Below, in pieces: positions 1 to 5,839 of a stretch of DNA of 5,983 nucleotides. The stretch's first letter is position 1. The number at the start of each line of letters is the position of its first letter. The notes under the pieces are model-generated. The model did no database searches. It was given only the letters and a program-made list of their open reading frames with translations, and had not been told where the DNA came from. The stretch is from Candidatus Yonathbacteria bacterium RIFOXYC2_FULL_47_9 (GTDB taxonomy: Bacteria > Patescibacteriota > Minisyncoccia > Phycocordibacterales > UBA1550): NCBI GenBank assembly GCA_001825115.1, contig MHUY01000009.1, positions 21,649-27,631 on the forward strand, in the 5' to 3' direction. The translations under genes were made by a program, and so were the position numbers.

Positions 1-1000
1 CGAGGGGGAGCGTTGGAATAGCGGCCGTACGAAGGTCTGCATAGACCCCCAGAAGCGCCACAAGCTCCTTGGACGCGAGTGTTTTGCCAGCTTCTTTGGC
101 AAGCTTCTCGAGGAATACAAAATCCTCTTCGGATGAGTTCTCACGCACTTCGGCCTTCATAGCCGCAGCAAAGCGGAGAATAAGCACAAAGCGCACCTTG
201 CGCACGACGAGGTCGAGGAATATCTTCATATCCCCTATCGTCTCGCTTGCCTCCGCGAGCACCTGTGCCCCTTTGGCAAAGTCACGCTCGGTGATGGCGA
301 GAATGAAATCATTGACCATACGCGTGCTGGGTGCACCGAGAGTTACCGCCACTTCTTCAGGCGTTATCTTTTTGTCTGCTGACGCCGCAATAACTTTTTG
401 GAGCGTGCCGAGGGTATCACGGAATGATCCGTCACCAAGGAGCGCAATGAGGTCTGACGACGAAGGCTCGAGCGTGTAGCCCTCTTTTTTTGCAACATTC
501 TCTACAAGCTTTTGCAGGATTGCGTGTGAAGGTTTCTTGAAACGGAACGACTGACAGCGCGAAACGATTGTCTCGGGGAGCTTTTCCTCTTCGGTGGTTG
601 CGAGGATAAAGATGACGTGCTTTGGTGGCTCCTCGAGGGTCTTTAAGAGTGCATTGAATGCCTCTTTGGTAAGCATATGCACCTCGTCAATAATGTAGAC
701 TTTAAACTTTGAATCAAAAGGTAGCGTATGCACTGCGTCGCGAAGGGCGCGGATGTCATCAACACCACGGTTGGATGCTGCGTCGATCTCGTAGGTGTCG
801 TTGTCCGACGAACCAATCTCACGTGCAAAAATACGCGCAATAGAGGTCTTGCCGGTACCGCGCGAACCGGAAAAAAGGTACGCATGTGCAATGGAGTCGT
901 TTTGGAGTGCCCCTTTGAGCGTCGCCACGACGGCGTCCTGCCCAATGACTTCATCAAACGACTGTGGGCGGTATTTACGATACAGCGTTACTTCTGACAT
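1..1000 (-). CDS. dnaX: DNA polymerase III subunit gamma/tau (clamp-loader ATPase), 3'-truncated by window edge
   Basis: DnaX is the motor subunit of the clamp loader, which opens the sliding clamp and places it on primed DNA in the cytoplasm. The visible 333 residues begin MSEVTLYRKYRPQSF, the classic DnaX N-terminus. An AAA+ module follows: Walker A GSRGTGKT (45-52), the DAASNRGVDDIR segment (73-84), Walker B VYIIDE (101-106), sensor-1 ATT (134-136), and the SRC motif with its arginine finger (147-149). The start of the helical domain follows, and the C-terminus lies outside the window. Oddly, only about 20 residues separate the Walker A lysine from DAASN and none is cysteine, so the four-cysteine zinc module of ordinary DnaX is absent. 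The ATG start has no Shine-Dalgarno; an extended -10 box lies 9 nt upstream. It forms its own transcription unit after a terminator. The family assignment is secure. Confidence 0.96.
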   Translation of the reverse strand, partial: MSEVTLYRKYRPQSFDEVIGQDAVVATLKGALQNDSIAHAYLFSGSRGTGKTSIARIFAREIGSSDNDTYEIDAASNRGVDDIRALRDAVHTLPFDSKFKVYIIDEVHMLTKEAFNALLKTLEEPPKHVIFILATTEEEKLPETIVSRCQSFRFKKPSHAILQKLVENVAKKEGYTLEPSSSDLIALLGDGSFRDTLGTLQKVIAASADKKITPEEVAVTLGAPSTRMVNDFILAITERDFAKGAQVLAEASETIGDMKIFLDLVVRKVRFVLILRFAAAMKAEVRENSSEEDFVFLEKLAKEAGKTLASKELVALLGVYADLRTAAIPTLPL

Positions 1001-1009
1001 GTTATGGAT

Positions 1010-1037
1010 AGTATACCAGAAAGGTGTGGGGGCTCAA
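1010..1037 (-). promoter_or_regulatory. Extended -10 promoter of dnaX
   Basis: On the minus strand a TATACT box (1010-1015) is preceded by TG plus one base (1017-1018), making an extended -10. A weaker -35-like TTGAGC (1032-1037) lies 16 nt upstream. The -10 ends 9 nt before the dnaX ATG, so transcription would begin within a few bases of the start codon. The -35-like box touches the T-tract of the preceding terminator. This is a prediction from consensus match only. Confidence 0.6.
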
Positions 1038-1069
1038 AAAACAAAACCCCAGCGATGTTTGCGGGGGTT
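1035..1069 (-). terminator. Rho-independent terminator of the HIT-dus-orf69 unit
   Basis: Read on the minus strand, a stem AACCCC/GGGGTT (1064-1069 with 1045-1050) can extend inward by two G-C pairs after one mismatch. It is followed by the T-rich run TTGTTTTTT (1036-1044). The stem overlaps the TAA stop of the 69-aa gene. It separates that unit from dnaX. Confidence 0.75.
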
Positions 1070-1277
1070 AATTGGACACAGAGGAGAGGGTCTGGGGTAC
1101 TACACAACTCAGTACTCGTTCTATTTCGGCAATCTCTTCGTTGAGCTCTCCGAGGACTATGCGTATCCGGTTTTTTTCGGCTTTGGGAAACTTGCGGTCT
1201 TTAAGCAAATACTCATGACGTACCTTCACTATGTTTTTGGCATAAAGTTCCAGACGGAGTTTCTCGAGAGGGTTCAT
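1068..1277 (-). CDS. Small uncharacterised helical protein (69 aa)
   Basis: I do not recognise this protein. It is 69 residues long and rich in Lys, Arg, Glu and Leu. Residues 1-56 look fully helical, with heptad-like spacing of Leu/Ile/Val (for example VLGELNEEIAEIERVL), which suggests a short coiled coil or helical hairpin. A Ser/Val-rich tail of about 13 residues follows. No signal peptide, membrane segment or metal motif is seen. It is very likely a real gene: AAGGAG (1284-1289) lies 6 nt before the ATG, it follows the dus stop by 27 nt in the same direction, and a terminator begins at its stop codon. The tail may be unconstrained, since its final codons lie at the terminator stem. Position suggests co-transcription with the HIT and dus genes, but no function follows from that. 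Confidence 0.75.
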   Translation of the reverse strand: MNPLEKLRLELYAKNIVKVRHEYLLKDRKFPKAEKNRIRIVLGELNEEIAEIERVLSCVVPQTLSSVSN

Positions 1278-1283
1278 TTCGTA

Positions 1284-1289
1284 CTCCTT
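1284..1289 (-). promoter_or_regulatory. Shine-Dalgarno site of the 69-aa gene
   Basis: AAGGAG on the minus strand lies 6 nt before the ATG at 1277. This is the main evidence that the small frame is translated and fixes its start. Confidence 0.8.
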
Positions 1290-1304
1290 GTAATGCTGGT
1301 CTTA

Positions 1305-2336
1305 CTAAAGTGTATCACTCACGGTGGCACTACGCAAAAATTCGCGCGCAATACGCTCCACCTCGTCAGCATTTTTTGCCTCCATGAGGTGCACACGAAG
1401 TTCTTTTGCGCCGTCAAACCCATTCACGTATGCCTTGTAATGCTTTTTCATAATGGCAAAATTTTTGATGTCGCCAAGAAGTTTCTCGTAAAGGTGCGTG
1501 TGCTCAACCATGATCTCAAACTTTTCTGCGAGCGAAGGCGGTGCCGTGCGTGCGCGGTCAAAGAGCCATGGTGTACCAAACACTCCCCGCCCAATCATCA
1601 CACCGTCAGCACCCGAGGCGTCAGCTTTTGCCTGTGCATCAGCAAGGTCCTGCACATCACCGTTACCAATGATGAGCGTCCCTGTCCCCTTCGCAAGCTC
1701 TTTTGCGCGCTTCACGAGCTCCCATCGTGCGGGCACGAGTGAGAGTTCTTTGCGGGTGCGTGCATGCACGGTAATGACCGCAGGTTTCGTTTCAAGGATA
1801 GCACCGAGCCACCCTTCGAGATCCTCGGTATTGTAACCGACGCGTGTTTTGACCGAGACCGGCAGACCCGCAGCGCCCTCCATCACGGCACGAATGATCT
1901 CTTGTGCAAGCTTGGGGTCTTTTATATGTGCAGCGCCGGCACCCTGCTTTTCGATGCTTTTGTCGGGGCAACCCATGTTGATATCGATACCGTCAAAACC
2001 AAGCTCTTTGATGAGCGCGGCAGTCTGACGCATGTGCTCGGGGTGTGAACCAAATATCTGCGCCACAATAGGATGCTCGCGATCGCTAAACTCGAGGTCG
2101 CGAAGGAGTGCCTCACGGCCTGGTGAACATAGTCCATCTGCCGAAACAAACTCAGTCCAAAAAACATCAGGTCCGCCACCCTCCTCGCCGTGGCGACTGT
2201 ACTTTGCAATCATCTGGCGAAATGCACAGTCGGTCACATCCGCCATTGGCGCCAAGACGAAAAAGGGCTTCTTGAGATCAGCCCAAAAGCCCATAATAGG
2301 CCCGTCGCTTTTTGTCTGTTCGCCTTCCTTCTTCAT
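1305..2336 (-). CDS. dus: tRNA-dihydrouridine synthase
   Basis: This FMN-dependent TIM-barrel enzyme reduces uridine to dihydrouridine in tRNA using NADPH. Numbered from the ATG at 2336 (343 aa), the family motifs run in order: FVLAPMADVTD (26-36, FMN site), NMGCP with catalytic Cys123, a GAGAA segment (132-136), VKTRVGY (162-168, Lys163 and Arg165), VHART (190-194), GNGDV (224-228), and GVMIGRG (245-251, FMN phosphate grip). A small helical C-terminal domain follows. A Gly/Glu-rich stretch near residue 52 looks like a short family-variable insertion. The specificity class (A, B or C) cannot be fixed by eye. Neither start has a good Shine-Dalgarno: a GTG at 2345 would add three residues. The gene follows the HIT stop by fewer than 30 nt and precedes the 69-aa gene, so it is probably in one operon with both. 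Confidence 0.93.
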   Translation of the reverse strand: MKKEGEQTKSDGPIMGFWADLKKPFFVLAPMADVTDCAFRQMIAKYSRHGEEGGGPDVFWTEFVSADGLCSPGREALLRDLEFSDREHPIVAQIFGSHPEHMRQTAALIKELGFDGIDINMGCPDKSIEKQGAGAAHIKDPKLAQEIIRAVMEGAAGLPVSVKTRVGYNTEDLEGWLGAILETKPAVITVHARTRKELSLVPARWELVKRAKELAKGTGTLIIGNGDVQDLADAQAKADASGADGVMIGRGVFGTPWLFDRARTAPPSLAEKFEIMVEHTHLYEKLLGDIKNFAIMKKHYKAYVNGFDGAKELRVHLMEAKNADEVERIAREFLRSATVSDTL

Positions 2337-2363
2337 TATTGGCACTCTAGCATAGGTAGCTGA

Positions 2364-2792
2364 CTACTTCAAAAAAGTGAACTCGTTTACAATCCTTTTC
2401 TGTGTATTTTCAAGAGAGGTATTTAAATCTTCTGTCGTACTAAACTGTTGGTAAAAATAAGGGGTTGCGTGAGGTCCGCCATAAACATGAAGGTGGAAAT
2501 GTCGCACATCCTGAGCGCCCTCTCCGTTTACTTGATGTAAAATAATAGATGTATACCCAAATATCTTTTTTAAAGCCACTGCGGACTGCTGCGCAAGTGA
2601 CATAACAGCAGCAAGTTTTTCTTCTGAAATATCGAAGATATCATTCGCGTGCTGTTTCGGGACAATCAACATGTGCCCCTCTGTTGCTGGCTCGCGGTCA
2701 AGAAATGCAACAGCATGAGAGTTTTCAGAGACAATGAAGGCAGGCTCCTCCTTTGCTGCAATCGCACAAAAAATATCTTTATTGGGGGTCAT
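2364..2792 (-). CDS. HIT-family nucleotide hydrolase (histidine triad protein)
   Basis: This 142-aa protein is a single HIT domain of the Hint/PKCI type. Such proteins are nucleotide-binding hydrolases or transferases acting on AMP-linked substrates, including aminoacyl- or lysyl-adenylates. The N-terminal DIFCAI matches the usual CIFCKI opening with only one cysteine kept. GHMLIVPKQH (39-48) is the conserved phosphate-loop region, and RHFHLHV holds the catalytic triad His98, His100 and His102. I chose the ATG at 2792. The frame is open to 2837, but those 15 extra codons translate the upstream terminator hairpin and its T-tract, and the family normally starts just before the C/DIFC motif. No Shine-Dalgarno precedes 2792. 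GC content is about 42% by hand count, lower than dus or serS. It is the first gene of the HIT-dus-orf69 unit. The physiological substrate is unknown. Confidence 0.92.
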   Translation of the reverse strand: MTPNKDIFCAIAAKEEPAFIVSENSHAVAFLDREPATEGHMLIVPKQHANDIFDISEEKLAAVMSLAQQSAVALKKIFGYTSIILHQVNGEGAQDVRHFHLHVYGGPHATPYFYQQFSTTEDLNTSLENTQKRIVNEFTFLK

Positions 2793-2814
2793 GAATATAC
2801 AATAAGGCAAAACT

Positions 2815-2851
2815 GAATAAAAAAGAAGAGCAAACATAATGTTTGCTCTTC
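2815..2851 (-). terminator. Strong Rho-independent terminator of the QueC-like gene
   Basis: An 11-bp perfect stem (2841-2851 with 2825-2835) encloses a 5-nt loop. On the minus strand it is followed by TTTTTTATT (2816-2824). On the plus strand the flank is not T-rich, so it works for minus-strand transcripts. It begins 24 bases past the TAA of the QueC-like gene and separates it from the HIT gene. Confidence 0.88.
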
Positions 2852-2875
2852 GAAGAAATCAAGGGCCTTTTATCT

Positions 2876-3559
2876 TTAGGCACCAACAGCCTGCTTCAAA
2901 GGGAACAAAGAATCAAATGCACTGGCACGCAACACGCACTGATGACACACACAACAAGGAGCATTTGAGGACGCAGAACATGAATGGGTGTGCTCGAAAT
3001 CAATGTCGAGACTTATACCCAGATCCACCATATCTTTTTTCGAATACCCAATAAAAGGGGTCTCGAACTTGCATGGTGAATACGACCCGAGGGCAGGAAG
3101 TTTTTCGAGAGCACTTAAGTACTCCAAAATTTTTTCCTGCGACGTGCCAACAAGGTCATCTTGATGGATTGCCCAGTAAACATGCTTTATGCCACGAATT
3201 CTTGCAAACATGAGCGCCGTAAGATGCAACAACTCAACGCTCATGGGTACTGGAATTTTACCGCGAGAAACACAATTATTGATGGCCCCACCAACATTAA
3301 AAGACATGCTGGTATTTACTCCGTCAAACATTTGCTCAATAAATTTGAAATCAAGTACGACATGCGAGATATTGAGCTTTTCAGCAAGGAACGTTGCGTT
3401 GTTAATTTCCCTCTCGTTTGTATTGCCGGGGTATCGCAAGCTTAGCGCATGCACGCTTTTTCCTTCAGCGCATAATTTTGTTGCGCAAACAGCGGAATCA
3501 ATTCCGCCAGACAACAAAACCAGAACCTGCTGTTTCAGAGCAGCATGAGAATTATTCAT
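2876..3559 (-). CDS. QueC-like PP-loop ATPase (7-cyano-7-deazaguanine synthase family, divergent)
   Basis: QueC uses ATP and ammonia to convert 7-carboxy-7-deazaguanine to preQ0, the precursor of queuosine. This 227-aa protein has the PP-loop SGGIDS (17-22), an ETPFIGYSKKDMVDLG segment that corresponds to the QueC ETPLI..TKAEIV region, and a C-terminal C-x7-C-x2-C-x2-C zinc site (Cys194, 202, 205, 208) followed by LRASAF. The length is normal for QueC. It departs from the family in two places: the DYGQRH motif is replaced by RYPGNTNERE, and the DYSGYPDCR stretch is missing (here QDDLVGTSQEK). The fold and ATP use are well supported; the exact reaction is not. It is monocistronic, with its own promoter, an AAGGAGG site and a terminator. 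No queD, queE, folE or tgt lies within the window. GC content is about 43%, below dus and serS. It could be a true preQ0 synthase or a repurposed paralogue. Confidence 0.85.
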   Translation of the reverse strand: MNNSHAALKQQVLVLLSGGIDSAVCATKLCAEGKSVHALSLRYPGNTNEREINNATFLAEKLNISHVVLDFKFIEQMFDGVNTSMSFNVGGAINNCVSRGKIPVPMSVELLHLTALMFARIRGIKHVYWAIHQDDLVGTSQEKILEYLSALEKLPALGSYSPCKFETPFIGYSKKDMVDLGISLDIDFEHTHSCSASSNAPCCVCHQCVLRASAFDSLFPLKQAVGA

Positions 3560-3567
3560 GATTACTT

Positions 3568-3574
3568 CCTCCTT
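3568..3574 (-). promoter_or_regulatory. Perfect Shine-Dalgarno site of the QueC-like gene
   Basis: AAGGAGG on the minus strand lies 8 nt before the ATG at 3559 and decides the start. It contrasts with dnaX, serS and dprA, which have none. Confidence 0.88.
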
Positions 3575-3606
3575 GGATATAAAAGGTACAAAATCGCACC
3601 ACTCTC

Positions 3607-3634
3607 ATAATGCCATAAAAATCGAGAATTTCAA
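3607..3634 (-). promoter_or_regulatory. Predicted promoter of the QueC-like gene
   Basis: On the minus strand, TTGAAA (3629-3634, five of six matches to the -35 consensus) is separated by 16 nt from CATTAT (3607-3612, four of six for -10). It would give a leader of roughly 40 nt that includes the AAGGAGG site. It lies between the ftsQ hairpin and the gene. I saw no preQ1 riboswitch fold in the leader. Confidence 0.5.
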
Positions 3635-3652
3635 GGACACCCACTTCTCCCT

Positions 3653-3685
3653 TAAAAGTTTCCCCGAGGACCGCCCTCGGGGGAA
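3653..3685 (-). terminator. GC-rich hairpin after ftsQ, probable terminator
   Basis: CCCCGAGG/CCTCGGGG (3662-3669 with 3675-3682) forms a perfect 8-bp stem with a 5-nt loop directly after the ftsQ TAA. On the minus strand it is followed by AAACTTTTAA, a short and weak T-tract. On the plus strand AATTAATTTT follows, so it may work in both directions, but no plus-strand gene reads into it. Confidence 0.6.
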
Positions 3686-4546
3686 TTAATTTTCAAACCC
3701 GAAGAATATTTTGTTGCCGAAGCGCATGTCGATGTAGAGGAGTTTTTTCTTTGGCGTTACACCTTCGGGAAACTGTACGGGGAGGGCCGCATTGAGATTT
3801 TTCATCAGGGTTTCGGCGGTCGTGCTTTCTTTGAAGCGGACCTCGACACCGGCAAGCATAGGGTATGATGCACTCTTTTTCATGGTCACCACCACTTCCC
3901 CTTCAGGTTTCAACGCAACACGGAGCGGCTCACCTATTTTACTTGTCAGCGCATCCGTAACTGTATGCAAAAGAGTAAATTGCGTTGGTAACATATATGC
4001 ACGAAGCATCCCCTCCTCGCTCGCACCCAAGAGCCCACTATATACCTCGAGATACACACCTTCAGAAAAAGTCGGTGCGCTATCAAACACAAAGCCGGTA
4101 TTATCGATAAAGAAACAATTATTCAACTCACGCAATTCAGGGGAATACACTTCTCCGCACCAAAGCGCATACGGCTTGCGCTCGGACACTTTTATAGAGA
4201 TGGTATGCGGGTCGATATTTTCTGTGTGTACATTAAGAAGACGTGGAAATGCTTCTTGGAGTCCCCTTTCTATCTCACGCTGTGGAAATATTTTACTGTT
4301 CTCGCGGGCGTAGGCGAAATAATAATTGCCCTTGAGTTTTTCGCGGACAAACTCTTCTATTGCACTCTGATCAACAGTCTGTGTACCAGAAATCTCGACA
4401 CGTTCAATCTTCCATTTATCATTTTGTGAGACACCGCCACCCGCAATAAAAAACAAAAACAGAAGAACAAGCACGGCTACCCCACGCGTAAACCAGGCAC
4501 TGCCGTGCTCGCGAAGCCCTGCAATGATAGAGGCGAATTTTGCCAT
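3686..4546 (-). CDS. ftsQ: FtsQ/DivIB-type cell division protein with POTRA domain
   Basis: FtsQ/DivIB is a bitopic membrane protein that links early and late divisome components. Numbered from the ATG at 4546 (286 aa), a short basic cytoplasmic tail is followed by one hydrophobic segment (about 22-39, GVAVLVLLFLFFIAGG). An extracytoplasmic POTRA domain begins at WKIERVEISG (about 45-54) and ends near SERKPYALW. A beta domain with FIDNTGFVFD (146-155) follows, and the protein closes with LLYIDMRFGNKIFF, as in other FtsQ proteins. Overall identity is low, as is normal for the family, so the call rests on architecture and these islands. Start choice is uncertain: a GTG at 4564, 3 nt after the serS stop and preceded by a weak GGA, would add six residues and imply translational coupling. 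No murein or ftsAZ genes are adjacent; it appears to be co-transcribed with serS. Confidence 0.85.
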   Translation of the reverse strand: MAKFASIIAGLREHGSAWFTRGVAVLVLLFLFFIAGGGVSQNDKWKIERVEISGTQTVDQSAIEEFVREKLKGNYYFAYARENSKIFPQREIERGLQEAFPRLLNVHTENIDPHTISIKVSERKPYALWCGEVYSPELRELNNCFFIDNTGFVFDSAPTFSEGVYLEVYSGLLGASEEGMLRAYMLPTQFTLLHTVTDALTSKIGEPLRVALKPEGEVVVTMKKSASYPMLAGVEVRFKESTTAETLMKNLNAALPVQFPEGVTPKKKLLYIDMRFGNKIFFGFEN

Positions 4547-4567
4547 GTCAAAAAAATGAGACACGTA

Positions 4568-5830
4568 TTATCCAATGACGTCCTTGCCCATGTAGGGACG
4601 CAAGACTTCAGGAACGGTAATCGTACCGTCCTCGTTTTGGTAGTTTTCTAAAAGAGGTACAAGAATACGAGGAGTAGCAATAGCGGTGTTGTTGAGCGAA
4701 TGTGCAAAATGCATCTTACCCTCTTTGTCACGATAGCGAATATTTAAACGACGAGTCTGGAAATCGTGGAAGTACGACGCCGAGTGTGTCTCGCGATACT
4801 TGCCCTCTGAAGGCACCCACGCCTCGATGTCGTATTTTTTTACCTGACCAAGACCGAGGTCGCCACCGCAGTTGAGTACAACATGATACGGAATCTTGAG
4901 CTTTTGCATCAGGCGCTCTGACATCTCAAGGAGGAACTCGTGATACTTCACACTCTCCTCGTGACTCGCCTCGCAGAGAATGACTTGCTCCCATTTGTAA
5001 AACTCGTGTACACGAATGAGACCTTTAACGTCCTTGCTGTGGCTGCCTGCTTCGCGACGGAAACTTGTCGAGAATGAAATGTATTTTTTAGGCAGCTCTT
5101 CGAGCGGAAGCACCTCGTCCATGTGGTAACCCATCGTCGCCACCTCGGCGGTGCCAGCGAGGAAGTCGCCATCTTGTGTCTTGTAGAGGTCTGGTTCACC
5201 CTGAGGCAAGAAACCAGTGCCGAGGAGTGATTCGCGGCGCACAAGCGACGGTACGATCATTGGAGTGAAGCCTTCGGCACAAAGCTCGTTCAGCACAAAT
5301 TGTGAAAGTGCAAAGATGAGGCGCGCGCCGTCATTCTTTAATACATAACCACGAAAACCGGCAACCTTTGTTCCGCGCTCGAAGTCCGCCATATCATGCA
5401 TCTCGAGAAGCTCCATCTGACCCTTGGGGGTAAAGGAGAACTGTGGAATATCGCCCCAGGTTTTTATCTCCTGGTTGTCCGCATCGTCTGAACCCTCGGG
5501 CACCGACATATCGGGAATGTTTGGCACGCTAAGCATCATGAGCTGCCACTTTTTCATCGTCTCACCGAGTTCTTCTTCTTTTTTCTGGAGTTCTTCTTTG
5601 ACGAGCTTTGATGCAGTGATCATACGCTCGCGCTCGACCTGATCGCTCGCGCGTGCAACCGCTGAGGCAGTTTCGTTTTGTTTGCCACGCATTGCCTCTA
5701 CTTCGGCAAGGAGCGCACGGCGGGTATCATCGAGACCAAGGAGTTCCTCGACATTGAAATCAATGTGTTTTTTTGCTGCGCCGGCGGCGACAAGGTCCTT
5801 GTTTTCGCGGATGAATTTAATGTCTAACAT
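4568..5830 (-). CDS. serS: Seryl-tRNA synthetase (class II)
   Basis: SerS charges tRNA-Ser, and also tRNA-Sec where present, with serine in the cytoplasm. The 420-aa length is standard. Residues 1-110 form the N-terminal domain, MLDIKFIRENKD followed by the long antiparallel coiled-coil arm that grips the tRNA variable arm. The class II core follows: GTAEV (226-230, serine site), motif 2 FRREAGSHSKDVKGLIRVHEF (257-277), and the ETHSASYFHDFQTRR stretch (347-361). Motif 3 is LNNTAIATPR with Arg388, where LNGSGLAVGR is more usual, and then LENYQ and VPEVLRPYM near the end. All key charged residues are present, so it should be active. The ATG lacks a Shine-Dalgarno; an extended -10 promoter lies 9 nt upstream. 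It leads the serS-ftsQ unit and diverges from dprA across 40 bp. Confidence 0.98.
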   Translation of the reverse strand: MLDIKFIRENKDLVAAGAAKKHIDFNVEELLGLDDTRRALLAEVEAMRGKQNETASAVARASDQVERERMITASKLVKEELQKKEEELGETMKKWQLMMLSVPNIPDMSVPEGSDDADNQEIKTWGDIPQFSFTPKGQMELLEMHDMADFERGTKVAGFRGYVLKNDGARLIFALSQFVLNELCAEGFTPMIVPSLVRRESLLGTGFLPQGEPDLYKTQDGDFLAGTAEVATMGYHMDEVLPLEELPKKYISFSTSFRREAGSHSKDVKGLIRVHEFYKWEQVILCEASHEESVKYHEFLLEMSERLMQKLKIPYHVVLNCGGDLGLGQVKKYDIEAWVPSEGKYRETHSASYFHDFQTRRLNIRYRDKEGKMHFAHSLNNTAIATPRILVPLLENYQNEDGTITVPEVLRPYMGKDVIG

Positions 5831-5839
5831 ATAGGTATG

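Noticed and set aside
69..479. A 136-codon plus-strand open frame
   Set aside because: It is the antisense shadow of dnaX; it is Ser/Arg/Thr-rich and has no motif.
795..1742. A 315-codon open plus-strand frame
   Set aside because: It runs antisense across the dnaX start, dnaX promoter, a terminator, the 69-aa gene and dus, all better supported. Its translation has no recognisable domain.
2337..2363. Internal promoter before dus (TATGCT or TAGAGT)
   Set aside because: The matches are weak and spacing to a -35 is wrong; readthrough from the HIT gene explains expression more simply.
2793..2815. Promoter for the HIT gene (TATATT just before ATG, or CTTATT 9 nt before it)
   Set aside because: TATATT is only 1 nt from the ATG, and CTTATT matches the -10 consensus at three of six positions. 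Neither has a good -35, so I did not call one although a promoter must be near.
2364..3559. Defence system (Qat or type IV CBASS) based on the QueC-like gene
   Set aside because: No ATPase partner, TatD-like nuclease, CD-NTase or effector is adjacent. The neighbours are housekeeping genes or a HIT hydrolase.
3560..3606. Possible preQ1 riboswitch in the leader of the QueC-like gene
   Set aside because: The leader is about 40 nt and A/T-rich. It shows no C-rich loop and A-rich tail typical of preQ1-I, and no stem I could pair with confidence.
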